Part shown: piece after piece, positions 1 to 6,296 of the stretch
How positions within the stretch are numbered: position 1 is the stretch's first letter
Layout: each line of letters begins with the position of its first letter
NCBI GenBank assembly: GCA_038236965.1
Contig: JBBRZF010000104.1
Location: 1-12,229, forward strand
Source of the DNA: JBBRZF01 sp038236965
GTDB taxonomy: Bacteria > Acidobacteriota > Terriglobia > Terriglobales > Acidobacteriaceae
DNA: 12,229 nt
Reading direction: 5' to 3'
The notes under the pieces: generated by a model
Told to the model about the DNA's origin: nothing
The model's database searches: none
What the model saw: the letters and a program-made list of their open reading frames with translations, nothing else
Translations under genes and position numbers: made by a program

Positions 1-2
1 CG

Positions 3-1253
3 ACGGCCATGGCGCAGACCCCGGCGGGGGGCGATAGCGTTCGGAGCGCAGCCCAAACAACGATTGAATACACGCTTCCGCCCGAAAAGCTGGAGAAGGC
101 ACGCGCGATCTATCACATCGAGTTGCTGTACGCGCTGGGTGTGACGCTATACGGATTGCTGCTTACGTACCTGGTGCTGCGGTGGAAGCTGGCGGCACGC
201 TGGCGCGATGTGGCGGAGAAGGTGACGGGCAGCCGTGTGCGGCAAGGGTTGTTGGTCATCCCCTTTTTCGTTGCGCTGATGTTTGTGGCGGAGATGCCGT
301 GGCGAATCTACATCCATACGGTTTCCGTGCAGTACGGATTCTCGGTGCAAAGCTGGGGCGGGTGGGTGCTGGACAGGCTGAAGGATTTCGGCGGCGAGAT
401 ATTCATCTCCACCCTGCTTGGCAGCATCCTTTACGCAACCATGCGGCGGAGTCCGCGACGCTGGTGGCTGTACTTCTGGTTTGCCTCGATTCCCATCATC
501 CTGTTCACGCTGCTCATCAAGCCGATGGTGATTGACCCGATGTACAACAAGTTCACGCCGCTGGAGCAGGTGAATCCGCAACTGGTCGCGCAGTTGGAGA
601 AAGTGGTGCAGCGCGGCGGGCTGACGATTCCGGAGGAGCGGATGTTCGAGATGAAGGCCAGCGAGAAGACGACGCTGATCAACGCGTACGTGACGGGCCT
701 GGGCGCAAGCAAACGCGTGGTCGTTTGGGACACGGCGATACAGAAGCTCTCGACCCAGGAGATCATGCTGGTCTTCGGACACGAGATGGGGCACTACGTC
801 CTGGGGCACGTGCTGCGCGGAACGGCGATGGGCATCATGGGTACGCTGTTCCTCTTCCTCTTATTAAAGATAGTGAGCGAATTCGCGGCCGCGCGGTGGG
901 GAGAGCGCTGGGGAATTCGGGAGCTGAGCGATTGGGCGTCGGTGCCGCTGATATCGCTGGTGCTGACGTTGCTGATGGTGGGCGGAACGCCGATAGGGAA
1001 TTACTTCAGCCGGCAGATGGAACATGACGCGGACATTTACGGGGTGGAGGTCACGCATGGTCTCATCGCCGATGAAAAGCAGGTTGCGGCGCATTCCTTC
1101 CAGGTGCTGGGCGAGAACGGACTTGATTATCCGTACGTGGGCCGCACGGTGGAGTTTCTGTTGTGGACGCATCCCGCGATTCGCGACCGAGTGCGCTTTG
1201 TGCAGGAATACGACCCGTGGAGTGAGGGTAGGGCGACGAAGTTCGTGAAGTAA
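3..1253 (+). CDS. M48 family membrane metalloprotease (Ste24/HtpX-like), 5' partial
   Basis: Zinc endopeptidase of the inner membrane, related to CAAX prenyl protease Ste24 and HtpX, a family linked to membrane-protein quality control. Counting from the ATG at 9, four hydrophobic segments lie near residues 38-57, 80-97, 131-145 and 152-172. The catalytic zinc motif HEMGH is at 258-262. The third zinc ligand is probably E338 in SRQMEHDADIYG, and the family motif THPAIRDRV is at 387-395. Two more hydrophobic stretches lie near 274-290 and 311-326. The frame is open to the left edge and reads T-A-M-A-Q around position 9. That resembles the AxA end of a signal peptide, so the ATG at 9 is probably internal and the true start lies outside the window. 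The family call is firm; the substrate is unknown. Confidence 0.93.
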   Translation, partial: TAMAQTPAGGDSVRSAAQTTIEYTLPPEKLEKARAIYHIELLYALGVTLYGLLLTYLVLRWKLAARWRDVAEKVTGSRVRQGLLVIPFFVALMFVAEMPWRIYIHTVSVQYGFSVQSWGGWVLDRLKDFGGEIFISTLLGSILYATMRRSPRRWWLYFWFASIPIILFTLLIKPMVIDPMYNKFTPLEQVNPQLVAQLEKVVQRGGLTIPEERMFEMKASEKTTLINAYVTGLGASKRVVVWDTAIQKLSTQEIMLVFGHEMGHYVLGHVLRGTAMGIMGTLFLFLLLKIVSEFAAARWGERWGIRELSDWASVPLISLVLTLLMVGGTPIGNYFSRQMEHDADIYGVEVTHGLIADEKQVAAHSFQVLGENGLDYPYVGRTVEFLLWTHPAIRDRVRFVQEYDPWSEGRATKFVK

Positions 1254-1370
1254 GAGCAGGTTTTTGCGCGAGCGTGGCTGATGACGAGCGGACCTTCTTC
1301 CGCAGACTTTTTGCGGGCTCCGATGTGACGGGGAAGACGATGGTGTCTCGCTGTTCCGCCCATCTACTTA

Positions 1371-1539
1371 GTGAATTTCCAGAGGTCCTGGGTGCCCTTT
1401 GCGGTTCCGGCGAAGTTGTCGATCTGTGAGCGCACTCTCGCCCGACGGCAAGCGACTGCTGGTGAACCGCGCGGAAGAGAGCGGTCCGGCGCCGTTGAAC
1501 CTGGGGGTGAACTGGACAGCGGAGTTGAAGAAGAAATAG
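1371..1539 (+). pseudogene. Relic of a TolB/WD40-like beta-propeller C-terminus (frameshifted)
   Basis: Reading the frame 1426-1539 gives SALSPDGKRLLVN followed about 20 residues later by NWTAELKKK and a TAG stop. This matches the last propeller blade and tail of acidobacterial TolB-like proteins, often attached to serine/threonine kinases or winged-helix regulators, which typically end in SPDGxRFLVN...LVLNWTAxLKK. The blade part expected just upstream (PFAVPAK) is in a different frame, at about 1395-1415, so at least one frameshift separates the two pieces. No start codon with a ribosome-binding site and no upstream propeller remains between here and the M48 gene. I read it as a decayed 3' end of a lost gene. 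The match is from memory of the family, not from a search. Confidence 0.55.
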
Positions 1540-1564
1540 GGGAATTGTTTTTGGAGCGATCAAG

Positions 1565-1590
1565 AAACCCCGCTGGTTAGCGGGGTTTTT
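1565..1590. terminator. Bidirectional intrinsic terminator
   Basis: A 10-bp perfect stem (AAACCCCGCT at 1565-1574 with AGCGGGGTTT at 1579-1588) closes a 4-nt GGTT loop. On the plus strand it runs into TTTTT. On the minus strand it lies just after tRNA-Thr and is followed by TTTCTT. It can therefore end the tRNA transcript and any readthrough from the M48/relic side. Confidence 0.85.
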
Positions 1591-1598
1591 ATGATTGC

Positions 1599-1674
1599 TG
1601 GAGCCGACGACCGGAATTGAACCGGTGACCTGTCGATTACGAATCGACTGCTCTACCAGCTGAGCTACGTCGGC
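1599..1674 (-). tRNA. tRNA-Thr (anticodon CGT)
   Basis: The reverse strand folds as a full cloverleaf. The acceptor GCCGACG pairs with CGTCGGC, and the D stem is GCTC/GAGC. The anticodon stem GTCGA/TCGAC encloses loop TTCGTAA (anticodon CGT, reading ACG). The T arm is ACCGG-TTCAATT-CCGGT. The discriminator is T and the 3' CCA is encoded (1599-1601). A promoter lies immediately upstream and a terminator downstream, so it is a single-gene unit. Confidence 0.97.
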
Positions 1675-1685
1675 GTCTGAAGTTC

Positions 1686-1714
1686 ATTTTAATGGGAACT
1701 GCGCATTCCGTAAA
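1686..1714 (-). promoter_or_regulatory. Candidate sigma70 promoter of tRNA-Thr
   Basis: On the minus strand, TTTACG (1714-1709) is followed after 17 nt by TAAAAT (1691-1686). Transcription would start near 1679, about five bases before the mature tRNA 5' end at 1674. The two boxes match consensus at 4/6 and 5/6. The placement directly before a tRNA supports it. Confidence 0.6.
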
Positions 1715-1744
1715 GCGAAGCGAGTTCGAAGGCAAAAGCTTGAA

Positions 1745-1883
1745 CCACGAAGGAGACAACGTTTCACGAAGGGAGCACAGCGTTTCACGAAGGTTTTCGC
1801 TCTCTGTCTCTCCGAACTCATCTTTAACCTCTGTAGCCGATACATTATCCACCCACGTCATAATCCTTCGTGGCCCTTTGTGG
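1745..1883. repeat. CCACGAAGG repeats in direct and inverted orientation
   Basis: CACGAAGG occurs at 1746-1753, 1765-1772 and 1786-1793. The last two are each preceded by GTTT, giving a loose repeat of about 20 bp. The inverse, CCTTCGTGG, is at 1865-1873, followed by the variant CCTTTGTGG at 1875-1883. The inverted copies could pair across about 70 nt. From memory, similar CACGAAGG text is common between genes in Acidobacteria and some other phyla; I could not count copies elsewhere in this genome. Confidence 0.6.
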
Positions 1884-1915
1884 TTGGGTCTTCTGCTCGT
1901 GTGCAACTCTGTTAT

Positions 1916-1974
1916 TTCAGGCGAGTTATCCACAAGAAGTTCTACATTCTTCTTGCGCAAGAAGGCCGCCTGAA
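1916..1974. repeat. Nested inverted repeats containing a DnaA-box-like 9-mer
   Basis: TTCAGGCG (1916-1923) is repeated inversely as CGCCTGAA (1967-1974). Between them lies the perfect 16-bp palindrome CTTCTTGCGCAAGAAG (1949-1964). TTATCCACA at 1926-1934 equals the classical DnaA box, and TTATCCACC lies at 1845-1853. The palindrome overlaps the candidate -35 of the MerR-type gene at 2013, which is where a dimeric regulator would bind. Confidence 0.55.
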
Positions 1975-1982
1975 GCCATAAT
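1953..1982 (+). promoter_or_regulatory. Candidate promoter of the MerR-TPR gene
   Basis: TTGCGC (1953-1958), an 18-nt spacer and CATAAT (1977-1982) give a plausible sigma70 promoter. Transcription would start near 1990, about 23 nt before the GTG start. The -35 lies inside the palindrome at 1949-1964, which suggests regulation, perhaps by the downstream protein itself. This is inference from position and symmetry only. Confidence 0.4.
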
Positions 1983-2012
1983 CCAATCTGCAACGCCCTG
2001 CAAGATTAAACA

Positions 2013-2909
2013 GTGAACCGATTCAATCGAGCGGACGTACTGCGGATTCTACATATCACGCCGAAACAGCTTTCCGGCTGGCAGCGCGCCGGACTGGTTT
2101 CGGACGCTGAATCGTTCTCTTTTTTCGATCTCATCCAGCTCAAAAAAGTCCGTGACCTGCGTGCCGACAAGGTGCGTCCGGCCGCTATTCGCGAATCGCT
2201 GGAAGCGATGCAGCGCCAGGTGAGCGGCATGGACAACCCGTTGCTGGAAGCCACCGCGCATGCCTGCGGATCGCGCGTCACTTTCCGTCACCAAGGGCGC
2301 ACGGTTGACCCGATCGACGGACAGTTCATGATGGACTTCGAGCAGTCGGGCACGCTGCTGCAGGCGAATGCTCGCAACGTGAAGCCGATCATTCAGATCA
2401 ACACGGCGACGGAGTTGTTCCAGCGCGGCGTAGCCCTGGAAGACGACCCGACGACGCAGAAGGAAGCGATCGCAATCTACCGGCGCGTGCTGGAATTGGA
2501 CCCGAACTTCGCGGCGGCGCACATCAACCTGGGAACGCTGCATTACTCCGCGGGCGAGTACGCCGCGTCGGAGCGGCATTATCGCAAGGCCATCGAGTGC
2601 GACGCTCGCTACGCGCTGGCGTACTTCGACCTGGGAAACGTGCTGGATGAAACGAACCGCCTGAGCGAGGCAATACGGTCCTACGAGACGGCTTTGCAAC
2701 TGGCACCGACCTACGGAGACGCGCACTACAATCTGGCCCTCGCGTACGAAAAGCTGAAGCAGCCGCGCAAAGCTCTGCAACACTGGCGCGCTTACGTCCG
2801 GCTGGATGCGAACGGTCCGTGGACGGTACATGCCAAGAACCAGATCAAGAAGATCGCAGCGGCAGAGACCCTGAAGATCGTCTATCGGCGAACGACACAG
2901 AGTAGCTGA
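2013..2909 (+). CDS. MerR-type HTH / tetratricopeptide repeat protein
   Basis: A 298-residue probable cytoplasmic regulator or adaptor. Residues 5-70 look like a MerR-family winged helix: ADVLRILHITPKQLSGWQRAGLV, then a FSFFDL-IQLKKVRDLR wing/helix region. Residues 71-130 are an unassigned linker. Residues 131-265 hold about three to four TPR units, such as AAAHINLGTLHYSAGEYAAS and DAHYNLALAYEKLKQ, which usually bind protein partners. The GTG at 2013 is the first start after an in-frame TAA at 2007-2009. It has no clear Shine-Dalgarno sequence. The usual MerR effector domain is replaced by TPRs, so a protein rather than a small molecule may control DNA binding. The target is unknown; the palindrome at its own promoter is the obvious candidate. 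Confidence 0.88.
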   Translation: MNRFNRADVLRILHITPKQLSGWQRAGLVSDAESFSFFDLIQLKKVRDLRADKVRPAAIRESLEAMQRQVSGMDNPLLEATAHACGSRVTFRHQGRTVDPIDGQFMMDFEQSGTLLQANARNVKPIIQINTATELFQRGVALEDDPTTQKEAIAIYRRVLELDPNFAAAHINLGTLHYSAGEYAASERHYRKAIECDARYALAYFDLGNVLDETNRLSEAIRSYETALQLAPTYGDAHYNLALAYEKLKQPRKALQHWRAYVRLDANGPWTVHAKNQIKKIAAAETLKIVYRRTTQSS

Positions 2910-2963
2910 ACGCCGACTTCGCTCGTGCTGGCGGGAACTTCCGTCCTTAAACCCGCCGCATAA

Positions 2964-2972
2964 TGTTAAAAT
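2964..2972 (+). promoter_or_regulatory. Extended -10 promoter of the acyl-CoA dehydrogenase
   Basis: TGTTAAAAT fits the extended -10 pattern TGnTAnAAT; the -35 region (about 2944-2949) is weak. Transcription would begin near 2979, giving a leader of about 29 nt to the ATG at 3008. This element overlaps the more upstream in-frame ATG at 2963 and so argues against that start. Confidence 0.45.
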
Positions 2973-3007
2973 CACCAGTTTCCATCTTGTATTCCGAAGG
3001 AACTCTT

Positions 3008-4180
3008 ATGTCCGAAGCAGCAGCAAAGGCCGCCATGGCAATGCCCCTGGTTTCACTTAGCGATGACGAACAGCTTTTCCGCGACAGCGTACGACAGTTC
3101 GCCGAAGAAGCAATACGGCCCAAGGTCCACGAGATGGATGAAAAGGCGGTTTTCGATCACGGCATCATCGACCAGTTTTTCCAGCTCGGACTGATGGGCA
3201 TCGAGATACCGGAAGAGTACGGCGGCGGTGGCGGAACGTTTTTCGAAGCCATCCTGGCCGTAGAAGAGCTTTCCAAGGTTGACGCCTCGGCGGGCGTGAT
3301 CGTGGATGTGCAGAACACGCTTTGCAACAATGCGTTGATCCGTTGGGGAACTCCCGAGCAGAAGAAGAAATACCTGACCAAGCAAGCCACTGAATGGGTG
3401 GGCGCGTATGCGTTGAGCGAGGCGGCCAGCGGCTCGGACGCTTTTGCGCTGCAGACGAAAGCGGAGTTGAAGGGCAACGATTATGTCCTTAACGGCCGCA
3501 AGCTCTGGATAACGAACGGCAAGGAAGCCAGCCTGTTCATCATGATCGCGAATGTCGATCCGAGCGCGGGATACAAGGGCATCACGGCATTCCTGGTTGA
3601 GAAAGATATGCCGGGCTTGACCGTTGGCAAGAAGGAAGACAAACTCGGCATCCGCGCATCGAGCACCTGCGAACTCATTCTGGAAGATTGCATCGTGCCG
3701 AAAGAAAATGTTCTTGGCGAAGTTGGAAAAGGCTACAAGATCGCCATCGAGACCTTGAACGAAGGAAGAATCGGAATCGGCGCGCAGATGCTTGGCGTTG
3801 CGGAAGGCGCATGGCAGTACGCGATGAAGTATGCGCAAGAACGCAAACAGTTCGGCAAGGCGATCTCCGAGTTCCAGGGGGTCCAGTTCCAACTGGCGCA
3901 GATGGCGACCGAGATCGAAGCGGCGAAGATGATGGTCTATAACGCGGCGCGGATGAAGGACGCAGGCATGAACTTTGTGAAGGAAGCTGCGATGACCAAG
4001 CTGTTCGCGTCGCAGGTGGCCGAGCGCGTGACTTCGCTGTGCGTGGAGATCTACGGGGGATACGGCTTCACAAAGGATTATCCGGTAGAGAAGTACTGGC
4101 GCGATTCGAAGATCGGCAAGATCTACGAAGGCACTTCCAATATGCAGCTTGCGACCATCGCCAAGCTGGTGGTGAAGTAA
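3008..4180 (+). CDS. Short/branched-chain acyl-CoA dehydrogenase
   Basis: FAD-dependent alpha,beta-dehydrogenation of an acyl-CoA, passing electrons to ETF. It has 390 residues, normal for the family. From the ATG at 3008, family signature 1 (ALSEAASGSDAFA) is at residues 135-147 and signature 2 (GGYGFTKDYPVEKYWRD) at about 350-366. The catalytic base is probably E374 in IYEGTSNMQ. Stretches such as GLMGIEIPEEYGG, VEELSKVDAS and NEGRIGIGAQMLG closely resemble mammalian ACADSB, so 2-methylbutyryl-CoA or butyryl-CoA (isoleucine or fatty-acid breakdown) is the likely substrate; this part is inference. The start is set by GAAGGA at 2996-3001. The gene is monocistronic: an extended -10 in front and a strong terminator behind, with no ETF or thiolase genes beside it. 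Confidence 0.95.
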   Translation: MSEAAAKAAMAMPLVSLSDDEQLFRDSVRQFAEEAIRPKVHEMDEKAVFDHGIIDQFFQLGLMGIEIPEEYGGGGGTFFEAILAVEELSKVDASAGVIVDVQNTLCNNALIRWGTPEQKKKYLTKQATEWVGAYALSEAASGSDAFALQTKAELKGNDYVLNGRKLWITNGKEASLFIMIANVDPSAGYKGITAFLVEKDMPGLTVGKKEDKLGIRASSTCELILEDCIVPKENVLGEVGKGYKIAIETLNEGRIGIGAQMLGVAEGAWQYAMKYAQERKQFGKAISEFQGVQFQLAQMATEIEAAKMMVYNAARMKDAGMNFVKEAAMTKLFASQVAERVTSLCVEIYGGYGFTKDYPVEKYWRDSKIGKIYEGTSNMQLATIAKLVVK

Positions 4181-4193
4181 GAAAGTATGAGGC

Positions 4194-4225
4194 GCCCATT
4201 CCGCCACCGCGCGGAATGGGCTTTT
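4194..4225 (+). terminator. Intrinsic terminator after the acyl-CoA dehydrogenase
   Basis: A perfect 11-bp stem (GCCCATTCCGC at 4194-4204 with GCGGAATGGGC at 4211-4221), a 6-nt loop, then TTTT. It starts 14 nt after the acyl-CoA dehydrogenase stop codon and ends only 5 nt before the ATG of the next gene. Confidence 0.9.
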
Positions 4226-4230
4226 ACATT

Positions 4231-4515
4231 ATGGAGAACACCAATCGCCGCAGGTTCGAACGCCTTGCAATCCCGGAGCATGCTGTTGCCGTGGATGAGA
4301 ACGGACGCCAGCTGGGACGAGTGAAAGAAGCCGGTGGTGGTGGCATGACCGTCTACCCCGAGAACGTGGAAATATTGTCCGAGTTTGCGCTTGGCCAGCA
4401 GATGCGCGTCACCATCGTGGAGCCGCAATCGGGCACGGCGACGGTTATGGACGTCGAAGTAAAACATGTGGGCACGGAGAGCGTCGGCATGGAGTTCGTA
4501 ACCCTGCGTCAATAG
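4231..4515 (+). CDS. Small PilZ-like domain protein
   Basis: A 94-residue protein shaped like a stand-alone PilZ domain, the family that often binds cyclic di-GMP. The N-terminus has the arginine-rich NRRRFERL motif, which fits RxxxR. It is followed by a beta-rich core (RVTIVEPQ, TVMDVEVKHVG, VGMEFVTL). The second ligand motif, usually (D/N)xSxxG, is replaced by KEAGGGG at about residues 32-38, so the aspartate and serine that contact the nucleotide are missing. Cyclic di-GMP binding is therefore doubtful. The ATG at 4231 has no Shine-Dalgarno sequence at normal spacing and sits 5 nt behind a terminator. The frame is open upstream, but that part overlaps the acyl-CoA dehydrogenase in another frame. 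Domain call moderately sure; function unknown. Confidence 0.72.
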   Translation: MENTNRRRFERLAIPEHAVAVDENGRQLGRVKEAGGGGMTVYPENVEILSEFALGQQMRVTIVEPQSGTATVMDVEVKHVGTESVGMEFVTLRQ

Positions 4516-4572
4516 CTGAAAGGGCGATCTTAGGCTGTGGGAGTACCTTGCCGCGGCCTTACCTTTCAGCTA
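4513..4572. repeat. 11-bp inverted repeat between the pilZ-like gene and the unknown gene
   Basis: TAGCTGAAAGG (4513-4523, including the pilZ stop codon) is repeated inversely as CCTTTCAGCTA (4562-4572) around a 38-nt GC-rich spacer. No T-run follows, so it is not a standard terminator. Its right arm overlaps the candidate -10 of the next gene, so it may be an operator or a structured leader. Confidence 0.55.
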
Positions 4573-4576
4573 AACT
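4548..4576 (+). promoter_or_regulatory. Candidate promoter of the 502-residue unknown protein
   Basis: TTGCCG (4548-4553) and TAAACT (4571-4576) are separated by 17 nt, each matching consensus at 4/6. Transcription would start near 4583, about 46 nt before the GTG at 4629. The -10 overlaps the right arm of the inverted repeat ending at 4572. Confidence 0.35.
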
Positions 4577-4628
4577 GCTGAAACCAAGAACATTGGTGCC
4601 CCCGGCAGTTTTCTGGAGAACACAAGCA

Positions 4629-6137
4629 GTGGCAGCCAACAACGAGCGGGACTTCCATGTCCTCGGGACCGTACATTCGTTTTACCTTGAACTTTTACGA
4701 AAGAGTTTGGGATACGACGTTCCGGTGCCTTCCGGGTTAGAGGACTTGTGCGCGAACGCCGCCGTGGACAACGAGCAGACGACTGCGCTGCTGCATCAGT
4801 GGCTCAACCTGCTGGACCTGGCGATAAGCCCTCCCATGGTGCGGGACACACTGCAAGCCTCGCTGAGCCATGAGACAGCCGAGGCGCTGCTCTGTTACTT
4901 CACGCACAAATCCGCTACGTCAGACAGCGACCGCGACAAGACCGATTTCACGGTGACGTTTCTTTATCGCCATCCACGGATCCCGGGCGCTTGGGATGTC
5001 CGCGTTGAACTTGACCAGGCTTCTGCTTTTGAACAGGCAGTGATGGCGGTCATCGGCGAAGACGCATGCTTCGCTTTGCCGCAGGAACATAGCCAACTGG
5101 TGCGCGAGTTCGACTACATACGCGAAGAGGTGGAAGACTTCCAGACCTTTGACGCCATGATGGATGCCGGCGTGGTGCAGCGCGTACGCGACATCAAGCA
5201 ATCGCTGGGAAGATCCTTCTACCACCCGCACGTGCTGGGGACGGTGGCATTGCACAACGATTTCTTTCGGGAACGCTTCGACGAACTTTTCCATGCAGCC
5301 GCGCGCGAGATCAAAATGTTTGCCGCGAAGGTACAGCAGGACGGCGCCAGTAGCATGAGTCGCGTTCACGGCGACGTGCTGGTGAAGCAGTTGAACGACC
5401 TGGAAGAGAGCAAGATATTCAACACCGATTACGGCAAAGCTCAGGACCAGATGAGGGAGCTTTCGAAATTGAAGAAGGCGGTGGATACGCGGAAGACTCC
5501 TACGGGGCCGCCGCGTGCGAACTATGCGGCGCTGCCGCCTCCGCCTCCATCCCGTACTGCGCCCTCGGACCATGCGATGATCGCGGCGGCGGCGAGGGCC
5601 AACTCTTCCGACCCGGGCGCGCGCCCGCTGCCGATGGGCATCGACATCTCCGGGCCGATGGAAGAAGCGAAATTGCGCACGATGAAGGACACGATCCGCA
5701 ACTTTGTGCGCGCGGCCGAAGCAAAGGCCGCACAAGTGGTTCCACTAAGACATGGCAACCTAGTACTGACGCAACCGGAGGCGGACAGCTTCCGCGGAGC
5801 CTTTGCGGACGAGGTTAGTTTCCGCGGCGACTGCGTGCGGGTGTACGTGGAGAACGTTGCCGTTGGGGCGCGTATAGCGGCGGAGTTGGCGGAGTACTCG
5901 AGGAAAGCAAGTTCCGCCTATCTATGGAAGCCGCATGCCGATTCCCTCACCATCCTGCTGGAGACGGCGAACCGAGCGGTGGCGCGATCGCAGCAGGTGA
6001 CAGAGGTGGCGCAGCAACGCGGATTGGCGGAGAAGGTGGCGCAGTTGAAGGCTTCGTCGCAAAAGGTCTGCGACCTGATGGGCAAAGTTGTGACCGCGCT
6101 GCAGTCGGTGGACTCGCGAACGCAGAACGCCCAGTAA
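4629..6137 (+). CDS. Unknown protein, two domains joined by a Pro/Ala-rich linker
   Basis: I do not recognise a family. The GTG at 4629 is preferred over the more upstream TTG at 4548 because GGAGA at 4615-4619 is well placed and the longer N-terminus (PRPYLSAKLLKPRTLV) looks non-coding. The 502-residue product has no signal peptide or membrane segment, so it is probably cytoplasmic. Residues 1-287 are a mostly helical, acidic N-terminal domain. Residues 288-343 are a low-complexity linker with LPPPPPS and AAAAR runs. Residues 344-502 form a second helical domain whose last 60 residues are Gln/Ala-rich and coiled-coil-like. The string HVLGTV occurs twice, at residues 10-15 and 201-206, each followed by an aromatic-rich helix, hinting at an internal duplication. 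No neighbouring gene suggests its role. Confidence 0.85.
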   Translation: MAANNERDFHVLGTVHSFYLELLRKSLGYDVPVPSGLEDLCANAAVDNEQTTALLHQWLNLLDLAISPPMVRDTLQASLSHETAEALLCYFTHKSATSDSDRDKTDFTVTFLYRHPRIPGAWDVRVELDQASAFEQAVMAVIGEDACFALPQEHSQLVREFDYIREEVEDFQTFDAMMDAGVVQRVRDIKQSLGRSFYHPHVLGTVALHNDFFRERFDELFHAAAREIKMFAAKVQQDGASSMSRVHGDVLVKQLNDLEESKIFNTDYGKAQDQMRELSKLKKAVDTRKTPTGPPRANYAALPPPPPSRTAPSDHAMIAAAARANSSDPGARPLPMGIDISGPMEEAKLRTMKDTIRNFVRAAEAKAAQVVPLRHGNLVLTQPEADSFRGAFADEVSFRGDCVRVYVENVAVGARIAAELAEYSRKASSAYLWKPHADSLTILLETANRAVARSQQVTEVAQQRGLAEKVAQLKASSQKVCDLMGKVVTALQSVDSRTQNAQ

Positions 6138-6296
6138 CATCGCAACGCTCCAGCGGCATCTAATGAGCGGGAGCTCCCGTGTTCCTTCCGGCACGAATCG
6201 GACTGGCGCTGATTTTGTGCGCCAATGGCCTCGGCGCAATCGCTACAATGCCATCTCAGCACCGGTTCGGATCACAGTGACGAAGAACTAAGCGAC

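Larger units (their letters stand above)
1675..2012. other. Gene-free region with short dispersed repeats
   Basis: No credible coding region: the open frames here lack family features and ribosome-binding sites. The left end holds the tRNA-Thr promoter. The middle holds several copies of CACGAAGG or CCTTCGTGG in both orientations. The right end holds a palindrome and the likely promoter of the next gene. The low-GC, repeat-rich text differs from the neighbouring genes. Confidence 0.7.

Noticed and set aside
147..809. Long minus-strand open frame inside the M48 gene
   Set aside because: It is antisense to a clear metalloprotease, has no family features and is rich in His/Arg/Gln, as expected for a shadow of GC-rich coding DNA.
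1302..1318. CCGCA/TGCGG hairpin after the M48 gene
   Set aside because: Only 5 bp with the T-rich part in the loop; the real terminator is at 1565-1590.
3053..4207. 384-codon minus-strand open frame opposite the acyl-CoA dehydrogenase
   Set aside because: The plus strand carries all family signatures and a ribosome-binding site; the antisense frame is a codon-bias shadow.
5500..5660. Proline/alanine-coding low-complexity stretch as a DNA repeat
   Set aside because: It is explained by the Pro/Ala-rich linker of the unknown protein, with no regular DNA period.
6168..6238. Possible terminator between the convergent genes (CGGGAGCTCCCG palindrome and TGCGCC/GGCGCA hairpin)
   Set aside because: Stems are short or loopless and no T-run follows on either strand; I see no convincing terminator in 6138-6296.
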